NCBI GenBank assembly: GCA_045634085.1
Contig: JAZQZM010000086.1
Span: 1-64,000, forward strand
Direction: 5' to 3'
DNA length: 64,000 nt
Origin: HGM04593 sp045634085
Lineage (GTDB): Bacteria; Bacteroidota; Bacteroidia; Bacteroidales; Bacteroidaceae
Shown here: piece by piece, positions 34,265 through 44,500 of the stretch
Layout: every line of letters begins with the position of its first letter
Position numbering within the stretch: the stretch's first letter is position 1
Position numbers and translations under genes: made by a program
The notes under the pieces: model-generated
Databases searched by the model: none
What the model saw: the letters and a program-made list of their open reading frames with translations, nothing else
What the model was told of the DNA's origin: nothing

Positions 34265-35395
34265 ATGATAGTTATGGAGTATACTTTTTTTGCCTTTATA
34301 AGTTACAGTTCAAAGGATATAAAATGGGGTAAGCGTCTGCACCGCAAACTCGAAGGGTACAAGATGTCTTCAACCATGTGTGGCAAATATGGTTGGTCCA
34401 AGAGGCCTATGAAGCCGATATTCTTTGCTCCAGCTGATATACAGCCAGGTAATCTTTCCGAGGAACTGAAGTCGCGCCTCAGAGCTTCGCGTCATCTTAT
34501 TGTCGTCTGTTCTCCGAACTCGGCCAAGTCGGAATGGGTGGGGCGTGAAATTGAGTATTTCCACTCTTTGGGACGTGCTGAGAATATACACTTCTTTATT
34601 GTCGCAGGTGAGCCAAATAGTACAAATGATGAAACGGAGTGCTTTAACCCGATAGTTGAAAAACTTGGTTTGCCAGAGCTGCTTGGCGCCAACATCAATG
34701 AGAAAATATACCGTTGGCCTTGGCTCAATAAGGAACGCGCATATGTACAGCTGGTGACAAAACTTTTGGGTGTGGAGTTCGATGCCATTTGGCAACGCCA
34801 TAAAAGGCTTCTTACATTCCGGGTTGCCATGCGTGCATTGCTGGCATTGGCCGTGTCGCTGCTCCTCGTGGTTACATGGCATGCAAACCAACCGCGTGAT
34901 GTGGAGGTGTCTGTGGCTGAGCATTGCAGTAACACCGCATTGCCTGCTGCAAGCGATGTGGTTGTGACAATGGAAGTTGATGGAGAGGAATACACTGATA
35001 CGCTTTCCGACTTGTCGTCATTGGCGATGTTCAGGAATATACCAGCCAAGTTCTTTGGCGAGGATGTGAGGTTGAAGACCCGTTGCCGGGATTTTCTTGA
35101 TACAGATACAGTCCTTGGGCTTGATGAGAGTTTTGCTCTGATAATATCGCGTGACCCCTCGGTCTATGGCAGAGTGCATTTCTTTATTAAGGACCAGTAT
35201 GGCGAGGAGCCGGTTCCCGGTGTTGAGATTAAGATTGCCGGTGTCAGGACTGTATCGGCTGCCGATGGCCTTGTGAAATTTGATATTCCTCTGGAAAAGC
35301 AGGAGTGCAGATACTGTATATCCTCTTCTGTGCCCTTGGCGGCAGATACTCTTCACATGCCATGCAGTGAGAGTACTCAAATAAGAATCAGGTAG
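34265..35395 (+). CDS. Membrane-anchored TIR-domain protein with extracytoplasmic CnaB-like domain
   Basis: Residues about 6-165 form a TIR domain: FFAFISYSSKD (box 1), a PADIQPGNLSEELKSRLRAS segment, HLIVVCSPNSAKSEW, and W91-VGR-E95, which matches the WxxxE placement of the catalytic Glu in NAD-cleaving TIRs such as SARM1. One membrane helix follows at about 187-205 (ALLALAVSLLLVVTW). The C-terminal 170 residues should lie outside the cytoplasm and include a CnaB/carboxypeptidase-regulatory-like domain near residues 300-345 (FFIKDQYGEEPVPGVEIKI). ATG at 34274 is an alternative start. The TPR gene follows after 26 bases. Signalling or NADase activity is inference; the domain assignments are seen. 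Confidence 0.88.
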   Translation: MIVMEYTFFAFISYSSKDIKWGKRLHRKLEGYKMSSTMCGKYGWSKRPMKPIFFAPADIQPGNLSEELKSRLRASRHLIVVCSPNSAKSEWVGREIEYFHSLGRAENIHFFIVAGEPNSTNDETECFNPIVEKLGLPELLGANINEKIYRWPWLNKERAYVQLVTKLLGVEFDAIWQRHKRLLTFRVAMRALLALAVSLLLVVTWHANQPRDVEVSVAEHCSNTALPAASDVVVTMEVDGEEYTDTLSDLSSLAMFRNIPAKFFGEDVRLKTRCRDFLDTDTVLGLDESFALIISRDPSVYGRVHFFIKDQYGEEPVPGVEIKIAGVRTVSAADGLVKFDIPLEKQECRYCISSSVPLAADTLHMPCSESTQIRIR

Positions 35396-35421
35396 TTTTT
35401 CATGAAATACACACAACAAGC

Positions 35422-38115
35422 ATGAAACGTATCTTTATATATATCGCACTCCTTTTATTTGTAACCGCAGCCGGTGCCCAGACGCAGCAGGGCTATGTGA
35501 AGACATGCGGGCGCATCAATGCCCATGGTGAGTATGTCCCGGGAATGGGTGTTCCCAATGCTACTGTAAAGGCGAAGGGTGTTAATGAGGTCGGCAGCGA
35601 CAGGTACGGGTGTTTCAGTCTCAAACTTCGTAGTAACAAGTTCTCTCTTGAACAGGTTACGAAAAAAGGCTATATCCTTGTGGACAAGGATATCCTCTCA
35701 AGGGAGTATACCATCAGTCCCGATACTTTCAAGATACTGCTCACTACTCCCGAAGAACAGCTTGAGACTGAACTTGCCAACGAACGTAGGCTGCGCCGTA
35801 CCTTGAACCGCCAATTACAGCAGCGCGAGGATGAGATTGAAGGACTCTATGCGGCCAAGAGAATGCTCAAGGCCGAACGCGATAGTGCACTGCAGAGGCT
35901 CTATGCCTCTCATGCCGACAATGAGAAACTCATAAAGGATATGGTTGAACGCTATTCGCGTATTGACTTCGACCAGCTCAATGAATTCAATCGTCAGATA
36001 AGCGAATACATCCTCAATGGTGAGTTGCAGAAGGCTGATTCTGTGCTCAGCAGTAAGGGTGATATCCATTCGCGCATTAAGGAGTTGTATGATATTGACA
36101 AGGTGAATGCAGAAGAACGTTCTGAACTTGATGAAAGGAACAGGAATCTTCAAAAGAACCAGTCTAATGCCGACAGGCTCAGAAAGGACCTTGCCGATGA
36201 TTGTTACAGCAAGTTCGAGCTGTCCAAGATGCTGCATTTGAATGATTCTGCAGCACATTATATAGAACTCAGGGCGATGCTTGACACGATGAATGCCCGT
36301 TGGCAGACCGATGCCGGTCTCTTTGCGTTTGATTACCTTGCTGCGTACGGAAAGGCAATGTCCTATTATGGCAGAGCATTGGAGTCTGCACTCAAGTGTT
36401 ATGGAGAGGTGCATCCTCAAACGGCTGAATGCTATAATAACATAGCTCTTGTATATGATGTGACCGGCGAATATGAAAAGGCACTGGAGTATTATGGCAA
36501 GTCATTGGCGATATATCTTTCGATATCAGGAGAAGAATCTTACGGGGTTGCAGCCGCATATAACAATATAGCAATGGTCCGCTATGAGCAGGGAGAATAT
36601 CCTGCAGCTCTTGAACTCCACAGAGAGGTGCTGAAAATCAAACAGTCGCTGTTTGCTGAGGGTGCTCCGGAAATTGCGGTAACCTATAATAACATCGCTG
36701 TAATATATGAGGCGCAAGGCTGTTACGGCGAGGCGTTGGAGCTCTACAGGAAGGCGCTGGATATACTGGTTGCCGCATCAGGCGATGTGCATCCCGATGT
36801 CTCTACCACATACAGCAATATCGCCATAGTCTGCTATGCTCAGGAAAATTATACACTAGCGTTGGACTATTATAATAAGGCGTTGGAAATAGACCTGTTG
36901 CTGTATGTGCCCAATCATCCTTACATTGCGTTGGACTATGATAATATAGCCCTTGTATACAAAATGCAAGGAAATTATCGCGAGGCATTGGAACTTCATG
37001 AGAAGTCGTTGGCGATAAGGCGTCTTGTGCTGGGAGACAGGCATCCTGACGTGGCCATATGCTATAACAGCATTGCTGAGATATATTATCAGCAAGGTGA
37101 TTATTCCAGTGCTCTGGAACTTTTTGGGGAATCCTTGTCAATAAGGCTGGGCGTCTATGGAGGGAATCACCCGTCGGTTGCGAAATGTTATAATCACATT
37201 GCCGACGTGTACGATGCCTTGGGCGATTATTCCAAAGCATTGGATTTGTACGAGAAGGCACTGGATATCCAACGCACGGCCTTGGGGGAGGTTCATCCCA
37301 GTGTCGCGACAACATACAATTGTATTGCCGATATCTATGATACGAAAGGCGAATATGACAAGGCACTGGAACTCTACAACAAGGCGCTTGACATCTGCAT
37401 GGCTGTATTTGGCGAAAACCACTCCGATGTAGCAGCAATATATAACGATATAGCCAATGTATATGACACCCAAGGGCTATATGCCGATGCCTTGGAACTC
37501 TACAGCAAGGCTTTGGGAATCCAGTTATCGATATTTGATGAGGAACATCCTGATGTTGCTATAAGTTATAACAATATTGCCTCAGTCTATGATATAATGG
37601 GCGAGAATGAGAAAGCTCTGGAGTATTACTCAAAGGCTTTGGCTATATTTGTTTCGATATATGGCGAATCGCATGAACATATAGCCGCCCTGTATAACAA
37701 TATTGCTTATCTGTACAGCTGTCAGGGTGATAGTCCGCGGGCGCTGGATTTGAATAAGAAGTCGTTGGAGATATGGATACGGACTTTGGGTGAGAATCAT
37801 CCGAGTGTCGCTGTTGGCTATACTAATATTGCAAAAGTATATAGTGCAATGGGGGATAGCGGAAAGGCTTTGGAAATGCATGGAAAGGCTTTGGAAATCC
37901 GTCTTCTCTCTTTTGGAGAGTCTCATCCCGATGTGGCAAGAAGCTACAATAATATTGCTGAACTCTATGAAAAGACCGGTGAATATTCCAAGGCGCTTGA
38001 ATACTATGAAAATGCTTTGGGCATTCTTCAGAAGTTCCTACCCGGGAAGCATTCCGATATTGAAAAGGTGCGGGAAAACATTGAAACAGTCAAAATCAAA
38101 ATCGGTAACCAATAA
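35422..38115 (+). CDS. Exported TPR protein with 13 tandem 42-residue repeats
   Basis: The signal peptide MKRIFIYIALLLFVTAAGAQ leads into a CnaB-like domain (residues about 25-110, with GVPNATVKAKG and RYGCFSLKL). A coiled coil follows at about 112-180 (ELANERRLRRTLNRQLQQRE), then a helical linker, then thirteen 42-residue TPR units of the kinesin-light-chain type from about residue 330 to 880. A typical unit reads VAxxYNNIAxVYxxxGxYxKALELYxKAL. A short capping segment ends the 897-aa protein. TPR arrays bind peptides or proteins. The gene is 26 bases behind the TIR gene, and both contain a CnaB-like domain, so this is probably the periplasmic or surface partner of the TIR protein. Confidence 0.9.
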   Translation: MKRIFIYIALLLFVTAAGAQTQQGYVKTCGRINAHGEYVPGMGVPNATVKAKGVNEVGSDRYGCFSLKLRSNKFSLEQVTKKGYILVDKDILSREYTISPDTFKILLTTPEEQLETELANERRLRRTLNRQLQQREDEIEGLYAAKRMLKAERDSALQRLYASHADNEKLIKDMVERYSRIDFDQLNEFNRQISEYILNGELQKADSVLSSKGDIHSRIKELYDIDKVNAEERSELDERNRNLQKNQSNADRLRKDLADDCYSKFELSKMLHLNDSAAHYIELRAMLDTMNARWQTDAGLFAFDYLAAYGKAMSYYGRALESALKCYGEVHPQTAECYNNIALVYDVTGEYEKALEYYGKSLAIYLSISGEESYGVAAAYNNIAMVRYEQGEYPAALELHREVLKIKQSLFAEGAPEIAVTYNNIAVIYEAQGCYGEALELYRKALDILVAASGDVHPDVSTTYSNIAIVCYAQENYTLALDYYNKALEIDLLLYVPNHPYIALDYDNIALVYKMQGNYREALELHEKSLAIRRLVLGDRHPDVAICYNSIAEIYYQQGDYSSALELFGESLSIRLGVYGGNHPSVAKCYNHIADVYDALGDYSKALDLYEKALDIQRTALGEVHPSVATTYNCIADIYDTKGEYDKALELYNKALDICMAVFGENHSDVAAIYNDIANVYDTQGLYADALELYSKALGIQLSIFDEEHPDVAISYNNIASVYDIMGENEKALEYYSKALAIFVSIYGESHEHIAALYNNIAYLYSCQGDSPRALDLNKKSLEIWIRTLGENHPSVAVGYTNIAKVYSAMGDSGKALEMHGKALEIRLLSFGESHPDVARSYNNIAELYEKTGEYSKALEYYENALGILQKFLPGKHSDIEKVRENIETVKIKIGNQ

Positions 38116-38209
38116 TTTTGTAATGCCCTCAACTTTGCTTAATTTTGTAAAATATTATGCATTGTATGTATGCTTTTTTAATGTGTTGATTAATAAAGAT
38201 TTATAAGAT

Positions 38210-39511
38210 ATGAACAGAAGAATTTTATTCCTCGCCTCATTCCTGTTTGTGGCATTTGCCGCATTTGCGCAGAATAATGAGGTGGAAAAGATGCTCAAGG
38301 GCATTGAAAATGTTACAAGTTTCGAGAAGATTGAGAAGGCCGACACTACCCGTCAGTACTATCTCATGAAGTTCACACAGTTGCTCGACCCAAAGAATCC
38401 TGCAACAGGTACATTCGAGCAGCGCGTGATGCTCGGTCACCGCGGTTATGACCGTCCTGTGGTTGTTGTTACCGAGGGCTACGGCGCCGACTACGCTTTC
38501 AGCAGCCCACGCTACATGGAGGAGCTCACAAGAATTATGGATGCCAACATCATCTTTGTAGAGTACCGTTACTTCTCTGGTTCAATGCCACAGCCATGCA
38601 ATTGGGAGCACCTCACCGTTGCTAACTCAATGGAGGATTACCACAGAATCATTACCTCTTTCAAGCCATTCTACTCAAAGAAATGGGCTTCTACCGGTAT
38701 CAGCAAGGGTGGTTCTACTTCAATCTTCCTTCGTGCATACTATCCCGAGGACCTCGATGTTTCAGTACCTTATGTGGGCCCGTTGAGCTGTGCTGTTGAG
38801 GATGGACGTCACGAGTCATTCCTTGAGCAGGTGTCTACAAAGGCCAATCGCGATGCAATCCGTGCTTTCCAGACCGAGCTCTTCGAACGCAAGGAACGTC
38901 TTATGCCAATGTTCGACGAGTTCTGCCTGAAGAATAACCTTGTATTCCGCGTGCCTACATCAAATATCTACGACCTACTGGTCCTTGAGTATCAGTTCTC
39001 AATGTGGCAGTGGGGTACACCGACAAACACCATCCCAGCGCTTGACTCTGAAGACAAGGTAATCTTCGACTACTTTGTGAAGATGTGTGGTCCAGACTAC
39101 TTTGCAGCCGGCAGCAACATCGAGTCATTCTTCGTACAGGCAGTGAAGGATTTCGGTTACTATGGCTACAACATCGAGCCATTCCATAAGTATGTGAATG
39201 CCGAGGACGTTGAGGGCTACCTGAAGCGCGTTCTCCTGCCCGAGGAGTTTGCCGACGTGAAATTCGACGACAGCAACTATCGTTTCGTTACCGATTTCTA
39301 TACCGAGAACGACCCCAAGATGATTCTCATCTACGGCGAGGTTGATCCATGGACTGCAAGTGGCATCACCTGGTTGCGCGACCGCAACAAGCAGAACGTG
39401 AAGGTGTTCATCCAACCCGGCGGTAGCCACACAGCACGCATCCTGAACATGCCCGAGGATATGCGCAACGAAATCCTTGAGCAGCTCAACGAGTGGATGG
39501 AGTATAAGTAA
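38210..39511 (+). CDS. Exported S37-type serine peptidase
   Basis: After a signal peptide (MNRRILFLASFLFVAFAAFAQ) the 433-aa protein shows an alpha/beta-hydrolase peptidase of the PS-10/S37 family, whose best-known members are tripeptidyl aminopeptidases. The nucleophile lies in GISKGGSTS near residue 165. The Asp lies in GEVDPWTASG and the His in QPGGSHTARI near the C-terminus. The early block VVVVTEGYGADYA and IFVEYRYFSGSMPQP are family features. It probably trims peptides in the periplasm. Its last base is shared with the start of the ABC ATPase gene. Confidence 0.88.
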   Translation: MNRRILFLASFLFVAFAAFAQNNEVEKMLKGIENVTSFEKIEKADTTRQYYLMKFTQLLDPKNPATGTFEQRVMLGHRGYDRPVVVVTEGYGADYAFSSPRYMEELTRIMDANIIFVEYRYFSGSMPQPCNWEHLTVANSMEDYHRIITSFKPFYSKKWASTGISKGGSTSIFLRAYYPEDLDVSVPYVGPLSCAVEDGRHESFLEQVSTKANRDAIRAFQTELFERKERLMPMFDEFCLKNNLVFRVPTSNIYDLLVLEYQFSMWQWGTPTNTIPALDSEDKVIFDYFVKMCGPDYFAAGSNIESFFVQAVKDFGYYGYNIEPFHKYVNAEDVEGYLKRVLLPEEFADVKFDDSNYRFVTDFYTENDPKMILIYGEVDPWTASGITWLRDRNKQNVKVFIQPGGSHTARILNMPEDMRNEILEQLNEWMEYK

Positions 39512-40290
39512 TGAGCAACGCTGCACTCGACATAAAGGAACTTTCAATAGGTTATGCCGCCAAAGACGGGAATGCAGTTGTCGCCTCAGGCATAAATGCA
39601 ACGCTTGACAAGGGCGAGTTGGTTGTGCTGGTGGGGCGCAACGGTGCCGGAAAATCTACATTGCTGCGCACGCTTGCCGCTTACAACAGGCCGCTTGGCG
39701 GTACGGTCATCTACGACGGTATTGACGTTGCCTCACTTTCTATGCAGCAGCTTGCAAGGAGAATGGCTGTGGTGCTTACCGATACCTCTTCGCTTGCCGA
39801 CATGACAGTGAGGGAACTTGTATCCCTGGGTCGTACGCCTTACACCAATTTTCTGGGCCTGCTTGGGGATAATGACAAAGAGGTTGTCGAACAGTCGATT
39901 CAATTAATGGATGTCACGCCATTCGCCGGTCGCAATATATTTACACTCAGCGATGGTGAAAGGCAGAAGTGTTTGATTGCCAAGGCGCTTGCTCAGAAGA
40001 CCGCAGTAATCATGCTCGACGAACCTACGGCATACCTTGATTACCCGAGCAAAGTGCGTCTGATGCAGATGCTCAAGCATGTTGCGGCAACTGAGGGTAA
40101 GGGGATAATCGTTTCCACACACGACCTTGACATTGCCCTTAACCTTGCCCACAAGGTGTGGATATTGCAGGACGGACGTCTCATTGCAGGCACCGTGGAC
40201 GAACTTGCCTGCAGCGGAGCATTGAATGCCTTTATTGATGACGAAGGAGTGCATTATAACAGAGAAGAGAAAAGAATAGAAATAAAATAG
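39511..40290 (+). CDS. ABC transporter ATPase, FecE/BtuD type
   Basis: The 259-aa protein has Walker A VGRNGAGKST (about 43-52), the signature LSDGERQK in place of LSGGQ, Walker B AVIMLDEPTAYLD and the H-loop in VSTHDLDIA. The closest relatives are ATPases of siderophore, haem or cobalamin importers. The start overlaps the preceding peptidase stop by one base (TAATG), so translation is coupled. No permease or binding protein gene is adjacent, so it must pair with subunits encoded elsewhere. Confidence 0.88.
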   Translation: MSNAALDIKELSIGYAAKDGNAVVASGINATLDKGELVVLVGRNGAGKSTLLRTLAAYNRPLGGTVIYDGIDVASLSMQQLARRMAVVLTDTSSLADMTVRELVSLGRTPYTNFLGLLGDNDKEVVEQSIQLMDVTPFAGRNIFTLSDGERQKCLIAKALAQKTAVIMLDEPTAYLDYPSKVRLMQMLKHVAATEGKGIIVSTHDLDIALNLAHKVWILQDGRLIAGTVDELACSGALNAFIDDEGVHYNREEKRIEIK

Positions 40291-40296
40291 ACACAG

Positions 40297-41469
40297 ATGA
40301 AATACAATTTTGACGAAATCGTACAGCGTAAGCACACCGACTGCCTAAAGTACGATAATTTAAAGGAGATGTTCGGTACAGAGGAGGTTCTGCCCATGTG
40401 GATTGCCGATATGGACTTCAGAACCCCCGACTTTATTGTCGATGCAATACGCAACCGTCTTTCACACGAACTTCTTGGCTACAGCTACATTTGCAAGCGT
40501 TGGAGACCTGCAATCCAGAACTGGGTGTCACGTCGCTACGGTTGGAAGGTAGAGGCTGAGGAGATTGGTTTCGTAGGTGGTATTGTACCTGCAATCTCTT
40601 TCGCGTTGCAGTGCTTTACAAAAGCCGGCGATAAGGTGATGATTCAGCCACCTGTATACCACCCTTATCACCATGTTACACATGACCTCGAACGCACCCT
40701 TGTGTTCAACCCTCTGAAACTTGTCGACGGGCAGCTGCAGATTGATTTCGTTGATTTCGAGGAGAAGGTGAAGGACTGTAAGGTATTCCTGCTCTGTAAC
40801 CCCCATAATCCATGCGGCCGTGTGTGGTCAAAGGCGGAATTGCAGCGCATGTGCGACATCTGCGTAAAGAACAACGTACTTGTCATCAGCGACGAGATTC
40901 ACTGCGACATGGCACTCAAGGGCTTCAAACATACACCGTTTGCAAGCGTCAGCGAGGATGCAAAGAATAACAGCATCACCTTTATGGCAGCAAGCAAGAC
41001 TTTCAACATTGCTGGTCTTAAGAGCTCTTATCATATTATCCAGAACCCTGAAATCCGCAACCAGTACAATGAGTTCTTGCGCAAGAGTGAACTTGATACA
41101 GCCCATGTGTTTGCCACCGGTCCCGTCGCTACAGCCTATGAGCAGGGCGAGGAGTGGGTTGAGCAGATGCTCGAATATGTAGAGGCAAACATCGACTTCA
41201 TGGAGCAGTACCTCAAGGACAACATGCCAAAGATGGGCATGATACGTCCACAGGCATCGTTCCTTGTATTCCTTGATGCACGCGGCCTTGGCTTGCCACA
41301 TGACAAGCTCGTCGAGTTCTTCATCCGCGAGGCAAAAGTCGGCATGAACGACGGTGCAATGTTCGGCGAGGAGGGCTCAGGCTTCATGCGTATGAACCTC
41401 GGCTGCCCCCGTTCGGTACTTGAAAAGGCGCTGAACCAGATTAAAGCCGCGTACGACAAAATTGCTTGA
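40297..41469 (+). CDS. MalY/PatB-family PLP-dependent C-S lyase or aminotransferase
   Basis: The 390-aa fold type I enzyme begins MKYNFDEIVQRKHTDCLKYD and contains LPMWIADMDF, the MalY/PatB hallmark. CNPHNPCGRVW, SDEIHCDM and the PLP-binding lysine in AASKTFNIAGLK follow. Members cleave cystathionine or cysteine (beta-lyase) or act as aminotransferases. It lies 6 bases behind the ABC ATPase and belongs to the same operon. Cysteine or methionine metabolism is the likely context. Confidence 0.92.
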   Translation: MKYNFDEIVQRKHTDCLKYDNLKEMFGTEEVLPMWIADMDFRTPDFIVDAIRNRLSHELLGYSYICKRWRPAIQNWVSRRYGWKVEAEEIGFVGGIVPAISFALQCFTKAGDKVMIQPPVYHPYHHVTHDLERTLVFNPLKLVDGQLQIDFVDFEEKVKDCKVFLLCNPHNPCGRVWSKAELQRMCDICVKNNVLVISDEIHCDMALKGFKHTPFASVSEDAKNNSITFMAASKTFNIAGLKSSYHIIQNPEIRNQYNEFLRKSELDTAHVFATGPVATAYEQGEEWVEQMLEYVEANIDFMEQYLKDNMPKMGMIRPQASFLVFLDARGLGLPHDKLVEFFIREAKVGMNDGAMFGEEGSGFMRMNLGCPRSVLEKALNQIKAAYDKIA

Positions 41470-41528
41470 TTTTTTGGGAATGCATTTCCCGGTTCGTAAA
41501 TATATAAATTATTTAAACATAAAAGTAT

Positions 41529-44500
41529 ATGAGGTATATTACTGCATTTTTTTCTCTGTTTCTTACCATTGGTGCTATAGCCGGAGTTAGAACCACATAT
41601 TTTAATGATGAGATGTGGGCGGATAGCTGGATTTTTGAAGCTTCGTCCAGCGATACGTTTTTGCATGTTGACCCATATGGTCATGTAAACTCGGAAGAGT
41701 GTGGGACCCCGGTAGCAGGGTATGCATATCTTGTTGTTGGTGAGAAAGGATTTTATCCTAATGCAGGTACTGTTACAATGGTTTCTGTAAATGAATATAC
41801 AGACGTTACCGATATTTCATTATATGCAATACAGTGTAGTGAAATCTTCTTTTACGGGGATACGGAAATTGTATTGAAAGAGGTGAAGGTGGGTGAAACG
41901 GTATTTACTCCTGGTGATGTACAAATAGAGGGAGTCTCTCCCGAATTGAAATTTCAAGGTAAGGGAAGTGGTCACATCTCATTAACATTCAGCATGCGCA
42001 ACCGTAGTGTAGCGCAGTTGTTGCTGTACAGTATTGCTGTCACTCACAGTGCTCCAAATGAAGACCGCAACCTGGCTTATAGCAAATCATCAGCTACCGC
42101 TGTGCTTGGTGAAGCTTTTGATGCTCCTGTTCTTGAAGGTGCAAATCAGAATGTAGAGTATTCAAGCAGCAACCCTTATGTTGCTATGGTGAAAAAAGAT
42201 GGTACTGTTGTACCTTTGGCATCGGGTAATGCCGTCATTACTGCACGTGCCCCAGAGGATAATATGTATTATGCCGGTGAAGCATCGTACAGTTTGTCTG
42301 TTGTATATACATCAACAACAGAAGGGTCAAGTGATACTGTGCGCGTAGATGAACCCGGTGAACTGCGTTTGGCTGTTGCCGACCTGGAGAGTGTGAAGAT
42401 CCGTGAGTTGGTCATTAAGGGAAAACTGAATGCTGCAGATATCAAGTATCTTAAAGAGGCTTCGGGAAGGATTGCCAATCTTGAATCACTCGATTTGTAC
42501 GATGTTGAACTCGTCTCGGGAGACGAATCGTATGGAACAGTCACGGTTAAGATTGGAGGTCTTGTGAATAGCGGCAATCATTATACATGCTACATATCCG
42601 ATACAACATATGTTGAATATGTTGATAGTGAAGTCAATGGTTTAGGTGGAGGCAACGGTTATTACAATTGCTATGGCAAAGGGTTGGCCGGTGCGTTCAA
42701 TGGTTCTGAACTCAAACGTGTTGTACTGCCAAAAGGAACGAAGAATGTCGGTATGTACGCATTCGCTGGAAGCAATAGCCTTGTTGAAGTAGAGGTGCCT
42801 GAATGTGTCGAGAGGATAGATGAATATGCATTCAATTCATGTTCGGCGCTACGTTCATTTAAAATGCCTTTGGCGGTAGAAGAACTTTCGCCATATATGT
42901 TTTCCGGTTGTGTTGCTTTGGCTAATATCGGTGACATCAGTGCAATCTCAAAGATTGGAGAATACGCCTTTAAGGATTGCCATTCACTTGTTGGTGATGC
43001 CAATGACTTGAAACTGAAACTATGTTCACTCGATTCCATACCCAATGGATTATTCTCGGGATGTCTGGAGATTTCTGATATTGAATTCTCGAACGGACTC
43101 TCGTATATTGGTAAAAGTGCTTTCAATGGATGTTCGAACATCAAATCCTTGTTGTTCCCGAATACGATCAAACGAATTGAAACATCCGCGTTCGCTGATT
43201 GTACCTCTCTTGAGGCTTTCAATTGCCCTACTTCTCTTGAGAGTGTAAATGCCAACTCTTTCTCTGGTACTCCTTGGCAAGAGCAGTTTATCAAGAACGG
43301 TAAAAATGAAATCCTTTATTTAGGAAACATTGCTCTTGCTTATATATTTGATGAATCCTGCAATGATGTGCATCTTGATTTTCGCGAGGGGACAATATCT
43401 ATTGCAGACAACTTCTCTTGTCATATCAACTATGGAAGTTATGTCGGCTCTGAAGCTAGCAAAGGAAGAATCAAAAAGATTACTTTCCCGTCTTCGTTGC
43501 GCCGCATCGGTGACAGTGCTTTCGGTACAGAAAGTCTTTATGGCCTGAAATATAATGCTAATATAACAGAGATTAACTTGCCGGAAAATTTGGAAGAGAT
43601 TGGCGATTATGCTTTTAGCCGTTGTGAACTCTTGAAGGCTGTATCCTTCCCTTCGTCGCTTAAAAATATTGGTCAGAACGCTTTTGCATATTGCAAGTCT
43701 TTTACAACCTTGACTTTGCCTTCAACAATAGAGACTATTGGAACTTATGCTTTCCGCAATTGCGAGTCATTGGCAAAGGTGTATTACGATGTGCCTGACG
43801 CAAAGAGAGGAAACCTGTTCTTCTTTACAACCTCCAGTGGTTGTACAGCCGATAAGGTTGTAATCGGTGCCAATGTGAGGGTTCTTCCGAACGGTGTGTT
43901 CCAACATGCCAAGAATCTTGTAAAGGTGGAGTTTGAAGAACGAAACGAAGAACAGAAACTTTCTTTGGGTGAATACACCTTTGCATGTTGCGATAACTTG
44001 ATAAAGATTGATTTGCCGCTTGGTACCGATTCTATTGGAGAATATGCTTTTTTCCGTTGTAAAGGTTTGACAAACGTTGTTTTGTCCGAAGGTGTCGTAT
44101 ATATCAATGACGGCGCTTATGAAGAGTGTGCTTCTCTAAAGACAGTTGAAATGCCGTCAACACTTCAGAAAATAGGTCATACCGCGTTCCAGAATGTTAT
44201 ATTGGACAAGATTGTCATACATGCAACAACACCACCGGTGTTGTCCAAGTTGGTTTATACCGGTTACAGTCGCCTCTATCCCACATTCTCCGATTATAGT
44301 GCTGAGGTGCATATACCAAAGGGTACTTTAGCCGACTATCAGGCTACTGACTGGAATAACTTTACATTGATAGATGATTTGGAAACAGGTGTTGAGGACG
44401 TTGTAGGCGGTGCTCCAGTGTATGCGGTCGACTATTACAGTCTTGACGGCCGTAAGTTGTCTAAACCTCAAAGTGGCATTACTGTTGTACGTTATTCCGA

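Noticed and set aside
36803..37438. Minus-strand frame of 211 codons opposite the TPR gene
   Set aside because: It arises from the periodic TPR codons and has a Cys/His/Pro-rich composition without a domain.
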